From assembly GCA_904374465.1 (NCBI GenBank), contig CAJFFY010000006.1, positions 1 through 64,000 of the forward strand: DNA of 64,000 nt. The letters run 5' to 3'. Shown here one piece after another: positions 1 through 8,569 of the stretch. The notes under the pieces were generated by a model, which searched no databases, was not told where the DNA came from, and saw nothing but the letters and a program-made list of their open reading frames with translations. Made by a program: the position numbers and the translations under genes. Each line of letters opens with the position of its first letter. Within the stretch, counting starts at the first letter, position 1. Origin of the DNA: an uncultured Subdoligranulum sp. GTDB lineage: Bacteria > Bacillota > Clostridia > Oscillospirales > Ruminococcaceae.

Positions 1-23
1 ATTTTCTTTGTGACATACGAACA

Positions 24-64
24 CCCCCTGTATAGGTTTATTTTCCTACACAGGGGGCGTTTTG
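24..64 (+). terminator. Rho-independent terminator of a gene left of the window
   Basis: A 13-base stem (24-36 with 45-57, one mismatch) is followed by CGTTTTGT on the plus strand. It would end a rightward transcript entering from outside and also separates it from the convergent alcohol dehydrogenase gene. Confidence 0.7.
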
Positions 65-115
65 TCTATTGTCCGTTTTTGCTGGTTCGGTTCACGGGCG
101 GGGAGCTTTTTGCAT

Positions 116-1150
116 TCAGCAGCGGATGGCCACCTTGATCACACCGTCGCGGCGGTGTTCAAACAGGTCGTAGGCGGCCTCGATGTCTTTCAGGTCGTAG
201 GTGTGGGTGATCAGCGGGGTGGTGTCCAGCTTGCCCGCCGCAATCAGGTCCAGCGTTTCCTGGCAGTGGCAGCCGTCCACGCCGCCGGTCTTGAAAATCA
301 GGTTCTTGCCGTACATCTCGGGCAGGGGCAGCACCTGGGGGGCGTCGTACAGTGCCACCACCGTCACAATGGCGTTGGGGCGGGCGCACTGCCAGGCCAG
401 CCGGAAGGTCTCGTCGCTGCCGGCCACCTCCAGCACGGCGTCGGCGCCGCCGTGGTCGCTGTGGGCCCGCACAAAATCCGGCAGCCCCTCTGGTGGCGCG
501 GTGAGCACCCCGGGGTGGTGGCGGCGCACAAAGGCCAGCCGGTCGGCGTCCCTGTCGCAGACGATGACCCGCTGGGGGCCGTACAGCTGCACGCACTGCA
601 GGGTGCACAGCCCGGTGGGACCGGCCCCCAGGATCAGCACGGTATCCTCCGGCGTGATATCGGAAATCTGCGCCGCCCAGTAGCCGGTGGCCAGCACATC
701 CCCCACCAGCAGGGCCTGCTCGTCGGTGACGGTGTCGGGGATTTTCGTCAGCCCCTGGTCGGCGTAGGGCACCCGGACGTACTCCGCCTGGCCGCCGTCG
801 ATGCGGCAGCCCAGGGCCCAGCCGCCCTCGGGGTCGGTGCAGTTGTTCACCCAGCCGTGGCGGCAGAAAAAGCACTCCCCGCAAAAGGTTTCCACATTCA
901 CGGCCACCCGGTCGCCGGGGCGCACGGCGGTCACGGCGGCGCCCACCTGCTCCACGATGCCCACCATCTCGTGCCCCACCGTGATGCCCGGCACCGCCCG
1001 GGGCACCGAGCCATGCTTGATGTGCAGGTCGCTGGTGCAGATGCTGCCCAGCGTCACCTTGACGATGGCATCCCGGGGATTCTGCAGCACCGGTTTGGGC
1101 TTGTCCACCAGGGCAAAGTCGCCCTGCTTCCGATAGGTATATGCCAGCAT
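116..1150 (-). CDS. Zinc-dependent alcohol dehydrogenase (MDR family)
   Basis: A medium-chain, NAD(P)-dependent zinc alcohol/polyol dehydrogenase of 344 residues, the usual family size. The catalytic zinc ligands lie in SICTSD and GHEMVG. The structural zinc lobe has four cysteines in CGECFFC and the Cys a few residues later. The Rossmann motif GAGPTG is near residue 170. The start is the ATG at 1150, preceded by AAAGGAGG at ideal spacing; an in-frame ATG 21 bases upstream has no such site. It stands alone, between a terminator on its left and the malQ terminator on its right. The substrate cannot be told; sorbitol- or threonine-dehydrogenase-like activity is possible. Confidence 0.85.
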   Translation of the reverse strand: MLAYTYRKQGDFALVDKPKPVLQNPRDAIVKVTLGSICTSDLHIKHGSVPRAVPGITVGHEMVGIVEQVGAAVTAVRPGDRVAVNVETFCGECFFCRHGWVNNCTDPEGGWALGCRIDGGQAEYVRVPYADQGLTKIPDTVTDEQALLVGDVLATGYWAAQISDITPEDTVLILGAGPTGLCTLQCVQLYGPQRVIVCDRDADRLAFVRRHHPGVLTAPPEGLPDFVRAHSDHGGADAVLEVAGSDETFRLAWQCARPNAIVTVVALYDAPQVLPLPEMYGKNLIFKTGGVDGCHCQETLDLIAAGKLDTTPLITHTYDLKDIEAAYDLFEHRRDGVIKVAIRC

Positions 1151-1210
1151 ATAGATGCCTCCTTTTACCAATAGGGTAGCACGGTCCGGGGCAAAAAGCC
1201 AGGGCCCGCC

Positions 1211-1247
1211 ACAAAAAATCCCGCCTGCGGTGTGCGCCGCAGGCGGG
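1211..1247 (-). terminator. Terminator of the malQ operon
   Basis: A perfect 11-bp GC-rich stem (1220-1230 with 1237-1247) is followed on the minus strand by ATTTTTT. It ends the leftward alpha-glucan operon before the alcohol dehydrogenase gene. Confidence 0.88.
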
Positions 1248-1294
1248 TGGGGATCGTGCCGGGATGGGGGAGGTCCAACCCCGGCGGAAAAAGC

Positions 1295-2776
1295 TCAGCG
1301 GGGCAAGCGCCCGTACAGGTCCATCTGGTGACGGATTTTGGCGGCCAGGGCCTCGTCAAAGGCGCCGGGCAGCGCCCGCCAGCACCAGTTGCCCCCCAGG
1401 GTGGAGGGGGTGTTCATCCGGGCTTCGTGGCCCAGGCCCAGCAGGTCCTGGGCCTGGACGATGGCCAGGTCCGCCACGCTGGCCCAGGCGGCGCGCATCA
1501 TGCCCCAGTGGTAGCCCTCTTCCCTGGTCAGTTTCAGGTAGTCCAGGGCGTGGGCAATGTCAGGGGCAGGGGCGGTCTCGAACCAGCCGTTCACCGGCTC
1601 GTTGTCATGGGTGCCGGTGTAGACCACGCAGTGCCGGGGGTAGGTGTGGGGCAGGTAGTCCCCGCCGTCCCGGCTGTCAAAGGCAAACTCCAGCACCTTC
1701 ATGCCGGGGTAGCCGCTTTGCCGCAGCAGGTCCCGCACATCGTCGGTCAGGAAGCCCAGGTCCTCGGCCAGGATGGGCAGCCGGCCCAGGGATTTTTCCA
1801 CGGCGCGGAACAGGTCGATGCCGGGCCCCGGGCGCCACCGGCCGCAGCAGGCGTCGGTCTGGCCGTAGGGGATGGCATAATACCCCGCAAATCCGCGGAA
1901 GTGGTCGATGCGCAGCACATCGTAGGTGCTGCACAGCACCCGGATGCGGCGCACCCACCAGGCAAAGCCGTCCCGGCGCATGGCGTCCCAGTCGTACAGC
2001 GGGTTGCCCCACAGCTGGCCGGTGGCGGAAAAACCGTCCGGCGGGCAGCCGGCCACCTCGGTGGGCTGCAGGTCGTCGTCCAGCTGGAAGGCTTCCGGCG
2101 TGCTCCACACATCCACGCTGTCGGCGGCTACATAGATGGGCAGGTCCCCGATGATGCGGATGCCGTGGTCGTTGGCGTAGCCCTTCAGGGCCCGCCATTG
2201 GGTGAAAAAGAGATACTGCACCGCCTGCCAGAAGGCGATGGCCCCGGCACAGCGGGTGCGGGCGGCAGCCAGGGCGGCGGGGTCCCGGCGGCGCAGCGCC
2301 GGTTCCCACTGGCTCCAGGCACGGCCGCCGTGCTCGTCCTTCAGCGCCATGAACAAGGCGTAGTCAGGCAGCCAGAAGGCGTTGGCCGCGCAGAAATCGG
2401 CGTAGGCGGCGGGGGGATTCTGCAGCAGGCGGTCGCAGGCCTTGCGCAGCACCGCCCACCGCTTTTGGTAAAGTGCACCGTAGTTCACACGGTCGGGCGG
2501 ACTCTGCCAGTCGATGGTCCGGTATTCCCCGGGCTCCAGCAGGCCGTCGGCGGCCAGGGTGTCCAGGTCGATGAGATAGGGATTGCCCGCGTAGGTGGAA
2601 AAGGACTGGTAGGGGCTGTCCCCGTAGCTGGTGGGGCAGATGGGCAGCAGCTGCCAGTAGCGCTGCCCCGCTGCCGCCAGAAAATCCACAAAAGCCCTTG
2701 CCGCCGCGCCCATCGTGCCGATGCCATAGGGCGACGGCAGACTGGACAGGTGCATCAGCACACCGCTTGCGCGCAT
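1295..2776 (-). CDS. malQ: 4-alpha-glucanotransferase (amylomaltase, GH77)
   Basis: Transfers alpha-1,4-glucan segments between maltodextrins in the cytoplasm, releasing glucose. The 493-residue length is normal for bacterial MalQ. GH77 signatures are present: the nucleophile Asp in RIDHFRG, the acid/base Glu in LAEDLG and the third acid in GTHDNEP, plus the N-terminal SLPSPYGIG. The start is the ATG at 2776 with AAAGGAGG seven bases upstream; an in-frame TTG six bases earlier is unlikely. It is the last gene of the operon, 18 bases after the LacI-type gene, and so would process oligosaccharides imported by the ABC transporter encoded upstream. Confidence 0.94.
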   Translation of the reverse strand: MRASGVLMHLSSLPSPYGIGTMGAAARAFVDFLAAAGQRYWQLLPICPTSYGDSPYQSFSTYAGNPYLIDLDTLAADGLLEPGEYRTIDWQSPPDRVNYGALYQKRWAVLRKACDRLLQNPPAAYADFCAANAFWLPDYALFMALKDEHGGRAWSQWEPALRRRDPAALAAARTRCAGAIAFWQAVQYLFFTQWRALKGYANDHGIRIIGDLPIYVAADSVDVWSTPEAFQLDDDLQPTEVAGCPPDGFSATGQLWGNPLYDWDAMRRDGFAWWVRRIRVLCSTYDVLRIDHFRGFAGYYAIPYGQTDACCGRWRPGPGIDLFRAVEKSLGRLPILAEDLGFLTDDVRDLLRQSGYPGMKVLEFAFDSRDGGDYLPHTYPRHCVVYTGTHDNEPVNGWFETAPAPDIAHALDYLKLTREEGYHWGMMRAAWASVADLAIVQAQDLLGLGHEARMNTPSTLGGNWCWRALPGAFDEALAAKIRHQMDLYGRLPR

Positions 2777-2794
2777 GGGCAAACCTCCTTTCGG

Positions 2795-3820
2795 TCAGGG
2801 GATGGGGGCTGCATCGGGCAGGCGGAGGACGCTTTCGCCCTCCAGCAGTTCGTAGGGCACCAGTTCGTGGACGGCGCCGCTCTGCTCCTCGATGCAGCGG
2901 ATGAGAAGGGCCACCCCGCGTCCGGCCATCCGTTCGGCGGGCTGCCGGATGGTGGTCAGCCGGGGGGCAAGATAATCGGCCAGTTCGATGCCGTCAAAGC
3001 CGCAGACCGAAACATCCCGGGGCACCTGCAGGCCGTGGTCCCGCAGCGCCCGCATGGCACCGATGGCCATGATGTCGCTGAAGGCGAAGACGGCGGTCAG
3101 CCCGGGCAGGGTCTCCAGCAGCTGTTCCATGGCATGGTAACCACCCGGCAGGGTGTAGCGGGCGGCAATGTACTGCCGGGCGGGGTCAAAGGCCAGCCCC
3201 CGGCGGGAAAACTCGCTCAGGCAGCCGCTCAGACGGGCGGAGCTGGGCTGGGAGGAAGTCAGGTCGCCGCCGATGAAGGCGATGCGCCGGTGCCCGTTGT
3301 CCAACAGGTGCCCCACCATCCGGGCTGCGGCGGCCACGTCGTCCACGCTGACGCTGGACAGGTTGGGGATGGCCTCGGCAGCGGCGGTATTGGTCATCAG
3401 CAGGCAGGGTACCCCCAGCTGAACCAGGTCGGGCCCGAAGTGGTTGCGGTCGGAACCCAGAAAGATCACCCCGTGGGGTTTGTGTTCCCGGCAGATCTGG
3501 CGGGCGCGGTCCACCTCGTTGTCGTTTTCGTCAATGTAGTAGACCATGCCGTTGTAGCCGGCGGCGGTGCACTCGGTCTGCATCTTTTCCAGCACCGAGG
3601 CAAACAGCATGTTGTGGGTGCCTTTGACGATCATGGCAATGCCCTGGCTGGCCTGCTGTTTCAGGTGCTTGGCGTTGGAGTTGGGCTGGAAGTTGTATTT
3701 GCGGATCACTTCCAGGATGCGTGCCCGGGCGGCGTCGCTGACGTTGGGGTTGTGGTTGATCACGCGGGAGACGGTGCCCACCGCATACCCGGATTCCCGG
3801 GCAATATCCTTGATCGTCAT
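2795..3820 (-). CDS. LacI-family transcriptional regulator
   Basis: A sugar-responsive repressor of 341 residues. The N-terminal LacI helix-turn-helix is clear (TIKDIARESGYAVGTVSRVI), followed by a hinge helix with NAKHLKQQ and a periplasmic-binding-protein-like sensor domain. The ATG at 3820 is chosen because the HTH starts at its second residue and GAAGGGG lies just upstream. It sits between the second permease and malQ in the operon it presumably controls. Two operator-like palindromes near 7118 and 7271, at the operon promoter, are its likely targets, which implies autoregulation. The inducer is inferred to be a malto- or alpha-gluco-oligosaccharide. Confidence 0.9.
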   Translation of the reverse strand: MTIKDIARESGYAVGTVSRVINHNPNVSDAARARILEVIRKYNFQPNSNAKHLKQQASQGIAMIVKGTHNMLFASVLEKMQTECTAAGYNGMVYYIDENDNEVDRARQICREHKPHGVIFLGSDRNHFGPDLVQLGVPCLLMTNTAAAEAIPNLSSVSVDDVAAAARMVGHLLDNGHRRIAFIGGDLTSSQPSSARLSGCLSEFSRRGLAFDPARQYIAARYTLPGGYHAMEQLLETLPGLTAVFAFSDIMAIGAMRALRDHGLQVPRDVSVCGFDGIELADYLAPRLTTIRQPAERMAGRGVALLIRCIEEQSGAVHELVPYELLEGESVLRLPDAAPIP

Positions 3821-3890
3821 GACAGACCCCTTCTTTCCTTCGGATGGCACCCGCGCGGTGCAGAACCCCGCGGGCGTACAGGGCCGTTTG

Positions 3891-4739
3891 TCAGCCCTTG
3901 ACGGCGCCGGCCACGACGCCTTCGATGATGTATTTCTGGCACACCAGGTAGAGGATGACCACCGGCAGGACGGTGAGCATGATGCAGGCCATCATGGGGC
4001 CCATCTCCACCTTGCCGTAGCTGCCCCGGAAATACTGGATGGCCATGGGAATGGTGCGGTATTTCTTGATGTCCAGCACCAGGGTGGGCAGCAGGTAGTC
4101 GTTCCACACCCACATGGTTTCCAGGATGGCGGTGGAGATCATGGTGGGTTTCAGAATGGGGCAGACCACCCGGAAAAAGATCTGCAGCGGGTTGCAGCCG
4201 TCAATCATGGCCGCTTCCTCAATTTCCACCGGCATGGATTTCATGAATCCCGTGAACATGAACACCGCCAGCCCGGCGCCGAAGCCCAGGTAGATGATGC
4301 AGATGTTGTAGGGGTTGTTCAGCTTGAGGGTGTCGGCGGTTTTGGCCAGGGTGAACATGACCATCTGGAAGGGCACCACCATGCTGAAAACGCACAGGTA
4401 GTACATGCCGCTGGACAGCTTGCCGTGCACCCGGGTGATGTACCACGCGCACATGGAGCAGCACAGCAGAATGAGCAGCACCGACGAAACCGATATAAAT
4501 AAACTATACCAGAAAGAGGACAGAAAGTCCATCGAGGTGATGCCCTGGATATAGTTGGCAAAGCCCACAAAGGTGTCGGCGGTGGGCAGCTCAAAGACCC
4601 GGGTGGTGGTGATGCTGCGCTCCTGCTTGAAGGAGTTGAGCAGGATCAGCACGATGGGGTAGACGTAGGCCAGGCACAGCAGCGACAAAACCACCGAGAT
4701 GACGGTGTTGACGCGCTTGGTCGCTTTGGAATTCTGCAT
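3891..4739 (-). CDS. Carbohydrate ABC transporter permease (MalG-type)
   Basis: Inner-membrane permease subunit of 282 residues with about six membrane segments and the EAA loop that contacts the ATPase (EEAAMIDGCNPLQIFFRV, followed by P). The start overlaps the stop of the upstream permease as TAATG, with AGGAGG inside the end of that gene, so the two are translationally coupled. It is a CUT1-type partner of the permease at 4739-5590 and the lipoprotein at 5700. No ATPase gene is present in the operon, so a shared MsmX/UgpC-like ATPase encoded elsewhere is presumed. The sugar is inferred from the linked malQ. Confidence 0.92.
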   Translation of the reverse strand: MQNSKATKRVNTVISVVLSLLCLAYVYPIVLILLNSFKQERSITTTRVFELPTADTFVGFANYIQGITSMDFLSSFWYSLFISVSSVLLILLCCSMCAWYITRVHGKLSSGMYYLCVFSMVVPFQMVMFTLAKTADTLKLNNPYNICIIYLGFGAGLAVFMFTGFMKSMPVEIEEAAMIDGCNPLQIFFRVVCPILKPTMISTAILETMWVWNDYLLPTLVLDIKKYRTIPMAIQYFRGSYGKVEMGPMMACIMLTVLPVVILYLVCQKYIIEGVVAGAVKG

Positions 4740-5590
4740 TACTGCTGCACCTCCTTGGAGCGGGTCAGCCGCAGCTGGATCAGGGCGATGACCACCACCG
4801 CCAGGAAGAAGACCACGGCCTTGGCCTGGCCGATGCCCTTCCACTGGGGTCCGCTGCGGGCATAGAAGGTATCGTAGATGTTGTAGGCCAGCATCTGGGT
4901 GGCCTTGGCGGGTTCGCCGCCGGTCAGCGAGAGGTTCTGGTCAAACAGTTTGAAGGAGTTGGTCAGCGTCAGGAAGGTGCAGATGGTGATGCTGGGCATG
5001 ACCATGGGGATCTTGACGCGGGTGAGCACCTGGCGGTTGTTGGCGCCGTCGATGCGGGCCGCCTCGATGAGGTCGGGGGGCACGTTCTGCAGCCCGGCGA
5101 TGTAGATGATCATCATGTAGCCGATCTGCTGCCAGCACATCAGGATGATCAGGCCCCAGAAGCCGTAGGTGGCGTTCAGCGAGAGCAGCGGCTTTTCCAG
5201 CAGGGTCAGCACGCCGTTGAGCAGCACCAGCCAGATGTAGCCCAGCACCACGCCGCCGATGAGGTTGGGCATGAAGTAGACGGTGCGGAAAATGTTGGTG
5301 CCCCGCACATGGCGGGTGAGCAGCAGCGCCAGCAGAAAGGCGAAGACGTTGATCAGCACGGTGGACACGATGGTGAACAGCGTGGTGAATACAAAAGCAT
5401 GGGTGAAGGTGTTGTCAATCCAGATGTTCAGGTAGTTGCTCAGTCCCACAAACTGGACGTTGTTCACGGTGGTGAACTTGCAGAAGGAGAGCCCGATGCC
5501 CCACACAAAGGGCCAGATGAAGCCGATGATAAAGGCCGCCAGGGTGGGCAGCACAAAGACCGGCCAGAATTTTTTGATTGCTTTTTCCAT
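4739..5590 (-). CDS. Carbohydrate ABC transporter permease (MalF-type)
   Basis: First permease of the CUT1 sugar importer, 283 residues with six predicted membrane segments and the EAA motif IEAARIDGANNRQVLTRVKI. The start is the ATG at 5590, giving MEKAIKKFWP; a TTG 24 bases upstream is in frame but has no better ribosome site. It follows the binding-protein gene after a strong hairpin that probably lowers expression of the membrane subunits. It ends in TAATG overlap with the next permease. Confidence 0.92.
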   Translation of the reverse strand: MEKAIKKFWPVFVLPTLAAFIIGFIWPFVWGIGLSFCKFTTVNNVQFVGLSNYLNIWIDNTFTHAFVFTTLFTIVSTVLINVFAFLLALLLTRHVRGTNIFRTVYFMPNLIGGVVLGYIWLVLLNGVLTLLEKPLLSLNATYGFWGLIILMCWQQIGYMMIIYIAGLQNVPPDLIEAARIDGANNRQVLTRVKIPMVMPSITICTFLTLTNSFKLFDQNLSLTGGEPAKATQMLAYNIYDTFYARSGPQWKGIGQAKAVVFFLAVVVIALIQLRLTRSKEVQQ

Positions 5591-5621
5591 AATGATGTCC
5601 CCAAATTTCCCCAAAGAAAAG

Positions 5622-5656
5622 GGGAGGGGCGGGCGAATCGAGCGCCCGCCCCTCCC
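5622..5656 (-). terminator. Intercistronic hairpin between binding protein and permease genes
   Basis: A perfect 14-bp, almost all-GC stem (5622-5635 with 5643-5656) lies in the 109-base gap. On the minus strand it is followed by CCTTTTCTTT. It fits a leaky terminator or 3' end stabiliser that keeps binding-protein mRNA in excess over the permease mRNA. Confidence 0.75.
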
Positions 5657-5699
5657 GCATTCTGGTATCTGTCGGCTGTGGCGCGCACGCCTTCGGGCG

Positions 5700-7052
5700 T
5701 TACGCCGTGGCGTTCAGCGCAGCTTCACTGGCCCAGCCGTCCACAAAGGCGGTCACGACGCCGTCCCAGTCACCGGTGCCGGCGGCATAGGCGGTCAGGG
5801 CGGAGCCAAGGTTGTTCTTCCAGTTCTCGGAAGGCATGGTGGTGAAGTTCCAGGACACGGGCACCTTGCCCTCGGCGGTCATTTCCTGGTCTTCCTTGAC
5901 GAAGATGTTGCTGGATTCCTGCGCGCCCTGGAAGGGGATGACAAAGCCCATGTCGTCGGCCATGGCCTTGGTGCCTTCCTCAGAGGTGACGCACCAGTTG
6001 ATGAAGTCCAGCGTGGCCTGGATGTCTTCCTCGGGAGCTTCTTTGTTGACGCACCAGTAGTTCTCGGTGCCGGTGCACAGGCCCTGGTTGGCTTCGTCGC
6101 CCACGCCGATGTAGATGGGGATCATGGCCAGATCGTCATCGGTGAAGGTGCCGTCCTGGGTCAGGTTGACGTACTCCCAGGAGCCGTTCTGGTAGAAGAC
6201 CGCTTCCCCGGCCAGGAACTCGTTGCGGCTGTCGTCGGCGGTCTTGCCGGCCAGCTCGGTGGGGGAGCAGGTGGAGTTGTTGATGTACAGGTCAAAGATA
6301 TCCTTGTAGTTGTCCAGGTAGGTGCCCTTGATGGCATCGGTGGAGGTAATGCCTTCGTCCTTGTACTCAAAGTAGATGGGCAGGTTGGCCAGGTGGGTCT
6401 TGTAGCGCCAGTCGGAGGAAGAATCCATGCCGGCGGAGGTGAAGGCTGCAAAGCCCAGCTCGCTCTGGCGGGCGGTGATGTCCTCGGCCACCTTCTTCAG
6501 GTCGGCAAAACTCTTGATGTCGTCGATGGTGTAGCCGGCCTTCTCCAGCAGGGTCTTATTGGTGATCAGGCCGTAGGACTCGATGACGTAGCCGATGCCC
6601 AGGGTGGCGTCGCCGTCCTTCAGGGCGTAGGAGTCGCTGGTCAGCTGGCCCAGGATGTCGCTGCCGGTCAGGTCATAGCAGTAATCCTTCCAGTTGGCCA
6701 GGCCGATGGGGCCGTTGACCTGGAACAGGGTGGGCGCGTCGCTCTTGGCCATCTCGCTCATCAGGGTGGTCTCGTACTCGCCGGAGGCGGCGGTCACCAC
6801 GCTGACGGGGACCCCGGTCTGCTCGGTGTAGACGGCGGCCAGGTCCTGCCACTGCTGATCCTGCTCGGGCTTGAAGTTCAGGTAGTACACCTTGCCCGCG
6901 GCGGTGGTGGTGGCGGAGGTCGAAGCCTCGGAGGTGGCGGTGTCGCCGGATGCGGCGGCGGAAGAGCTGCTCCCGCCCGAGGAACAGCCGGCCAGCAGGG
7001 CGGCGGTCATGGTACCGGCAAGGCCCAGCGCGATCAATTTCTTGGCTTTCAT
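5700..7052 (-). CDS. Extracellular sugar-binding lipoprotein (ABC transporter)
   Basis: Solute-binding protein of a CUT1 sugar importer, 450 residues. A signal peptide ends in the lipobox LLAGC (Cys23), so it is tethered to the outer face of the membrane. A Ser/Ala/Thr-rich linker follows to about residue 52, then a family 1 solute-binding fold with typical stretches such as FLAGEAVFYQNGSWEY. The ribosome site AAGGAGGAG precedes the ATG at 7052. It is first in the operon and the promoter with LacI operators lies just upstream. The ligand is inferred to be an alpha-glucoside or maltodextrin because of malQ in the same operon; relatives bind other oligosaccharides. Confidence 0.9.
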   Translation of the reverse strand: MKAKKLIALGLAGTMTAALLAGCSSGGSSSSAAASGDTATSEASTSATTTAAGKVYYLNFKPEQDQQWQDLAAVYTEQTGVPVSVVTAASGEYETTLMSEMAKSDAPTLFQVNGPIGLANWKDYCYDLTGSDILGQLTSDSYALKDGDATLGIGYVIESYGLITNKTLLEKAGYTIDDIKSFADLKKVAEDITARQSELGFAAFTSAGMDSSSDWRYKTHLANLPIYFEYKDEGITSTDAIKGTYLDNYKDIFDLYINNSTCSPTELAGKTADDSRNEFLAGEAVFYQNGSWEYVNLTQDGTFTDDDLAMIPIYIGVGDEANQGLCTGTENYWCVNKEAPEEDIQATLDFINWCVTSEEGTKAMADDMGFVIPFQGAQESSNIFVKEDQEMTAEGKVPVSWNFTTMPSENWKNNLGSALTAYAAGTGDWDGVVTAFVDGWASEAALNATA

Positions 7053-7117
7053 GTGGTTTTCTCCTCCTTAACATAAGGTGTTTGGCCCGGGATCCGGGTG
7101 TTGTGTGTTCCGTTGCG

Positions 7118-7135
7118 GTTGATAACGTTTCCAAC
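7118..7135 (-). promoter_or_regulatory. LacI-family operator O1
   Basis: An 18-base pseudo-palindrome with the central CG and TTGGAAACGTTATCAA core (minus strand) typical of LacI/GalR operators. It starts about eight bases after the predicted transcription start of the sugar operon, where bound repressor would block transcription. Confidence 0.75.
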
Positions 7136-7149
7136 CTTTCGATGTCTAC

Positions 7150-7178
7150 ATGATACATCGTTTTCCACAAAATAGCAA
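7150..7178 (-). promoter_or_regulatory. Promoter of the sugar ABC / lacI / malQ operon
   Basis: On the minus strand TTGCTA (7178-7173) is separated by 17 bases from TATCAT (7155-7150). Transcription should start near 7143, giving a leader of about 90 bases ahead of the binding-protein gene. It lies in the 303-base gene-free stretch 7053-7355, which otherwise holds only the operators and the AI-2E gene terminator. Confidence 0.6.
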
Positions 7179-7253
7179 GTACATTTTCAACTATTTCATA
7201 AACTTTGTTGAAAAGTACAAGAGGAGAAGGTGCGGTTTGTGCATTTCTTACGG

Positions 7254-7299
7254 AAAAAATGACAAAATGATTGAAATCGTTTCCATTTTGTCATTTTTT
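7254..7299. promoter_or_regulatory. Long inverted repeat enclosing a second LacI-type operator (O2)
   Basis: A perfect 16-bp A/T-rich stem (7254-7269 with 7284-7299) surrounds the operator-like core 7271-7285, which on the minus strand reads TGGAAACGATTTCAA. It matches O1 at 13 of 16 positions and lies about 150 bases upstream of it, a spacing compatible with DNA looping. The stem with its flanking T-run could also act as a bidirectional terminator. Confidence 0.6.
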
Positions 7300-7307
7300 C
7301 GTAGGAT

Positions 7308-7343
7308 CAATAAAAAAGCCCCGGGCAAAAACATTGCCCGGGG
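7308..7343 (-). terminator. Terminator of the AI-2E transporter gene
   Basis: A 10-bp perfect stem (7319-7328 with 7334-7343) is followed by CTTTTTTATT on the minus strand. A textbook Rho-independent terminator, 12 bases after the stop codon at 7356. Confidence 0.9.
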
Positions 7344-7355
7344 AAAGAATCCGGA

Positions 7356-8477
7356 TCAGGACGGCAGGGAGGTCGTGCGCTTGCGCTGTACGTCGCTGCG
7401 CACCAGCCGGTAGAGGGTGGCGGTTACCGGCACGGCCAGCAGCATGCCTGCGATGCCGCCGATGCCGCCGCCCAGCGTGACGGCGGTGAGCACCCAGATG
7501 CCGGGCAGCCCGATGGAGGTGCCCACCACCCGGGGGTAGATCAGGTTGCCTTCCAGCTGCTGCAAAATGGCGATGAAGATCAGAAAGCCCAGTGCCTGCA
7601 GCGGGTTGACGGTCAGGATCATGAAGGCACCCACGGCGGCGCCCAGGTAGGCGCCCACCACGGGCAGCAGAGCGGTGGCCCCCACCAGCGTGCCGATCAT
7701 GGTGGCGTAAGGCAGCCGGCAGATCCACATGCCCACCGTGCACAGCACCCCGATGATGATGGCCTCGGTGAACTGGCCCACAAAAAACCGGGTGAAGGCG
7801 TCGTGGGCGGTGGCCAGCACGTACCACAGCCGGTCACAGACCCGGGCGGGCAGGTAGGTGTCGGCCAGGGCGTGGAACTGACGGCCCAGTTTTTCCTTGC
7901 CGGCCAGCAGGTAGAGGGCAAAGATCACCCCGATGACCAGCTGCATGACGATGCCGCCCAGGTTGCCCAGCAGCATGACGGCCAGATTGAAGACGTTGCC
8001 CACACCGGAGGTCAGGTGGGTGGTGGCCTTCTGCAGCAGGTCGGGCCAGTTGAGGTTCAGCGACCGCAGCCAGTTTTCCAGCTGGGGCAGCGAGAGGTCC
8101 AGCGTGTCCAGCCAGTTCAGGAACCGGTTGATGGCCGGGGGCACCCCCACCAGCATGACCCGGAAGGCGTCCACCAGCTGGGGAATGATGATGAGCACCA
8201 GCAATACCAGCACCAGGGCCACCACCAGCAGCGCGCCGGTGATGCTCAGGGCACGGCGGAAGGGGTACACCCGGGAAGCCGGGTTGCGCAGCGGCGGCAG
8301 CGACTCGATGCGGGATACCAGAATGTTCAGTACATAGGCGATGCCGCAGCCCACCAGCAGCGGGGTCAGCAGCGAGAAGAAAAGGCGCACACCGCCCAGC
8401 AGGGCGTCGCTGTATTTGATGGCCAGCAACAGCAGGGCGGCACCCACCAGGTACAGCCAGGTTTTTTTGTCTTGCAT
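7356..8477 (-). CDS. AI-2E family transporter (membrane permease)
   Basis: Polytopic membrane protein of 373 residues in the AI-2E/PerM family, whose members export small molecules such as autoinducer-2 or act as sodium/proton antiporters. About seven to eight hydrophobic segments are visible. The arrangement is typical: two N-terminal helices, a soluble amphipathic region with PPAINRFLNWLD, then a helix-rich C-terminal half with GAFMILTVNPLQALGFLIF. The ATG at 8477 follows AAAGGA; an upstream in-frame start lies before that site. It is monocistronic, with its own promoter and terminator. The substrate is unknown. Confidence 0.88.
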   Translation of the reverse strand: MQDKKTWLYLVGAALLLLAIKYSDALLGGVRLFFSLLTPLLVGCGIAYVLNILVSRIESLPPLRNPASRVYPFRRALSITGALLVVALVLVLLVLIIIPQLVDAFRVMLVGVPPAINRFLNWLDTLDLSLPQLENWLRSLNLNWPDLLQKATTHLTSGVGNVFNLAVMLLGNLGGIVMQLVIGVIFALYLLAGKEKLGRQFHALADTYLPARVCDRLWYVLATAHDAFTRFFVGQFTEAIIIGVLCTVGMWICRLPYATMIGTLVGATALLPVVGAYLGAAVGAFMILTVNPLQALGFLIFIAILQQLEGNLIYPRVVGTSIGLPGIWVLTAVTLGGGIGGIAGMLLAVPVTATLYRLVRSDVQRKRTTSLPS

Positions 8478-8512
8478 GGAAAATTCCTTTCTGCGCAGCA
8501 AAGTATAGCACT

Positions 8513-8541
8513 ACTATACCTTACCCTACAGCCCGACGCAA
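8513..8541 (-). promoter_or_regulatory. Promoter of the AI-2E transporter gene
   Basis: On the minus strand TTGCGT (8541-8536), a 17-base spacer and TATAGT (8518-8513). It is about 35 bases upstream of the start codon. Confidence 0.65.
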
Positions 8542-8569
8542 GGGACAGACGGATTCTTTTGTCAAAAAA

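Noticed and set aside
1232..3901. Very long plus-strand open frame of 889 codons
   Set aside because: It runs antisense to malQ and the LacI gene, is rich in Gly, Gln, Val and His from GC-biased codons, and shows no domain or ribosome site.
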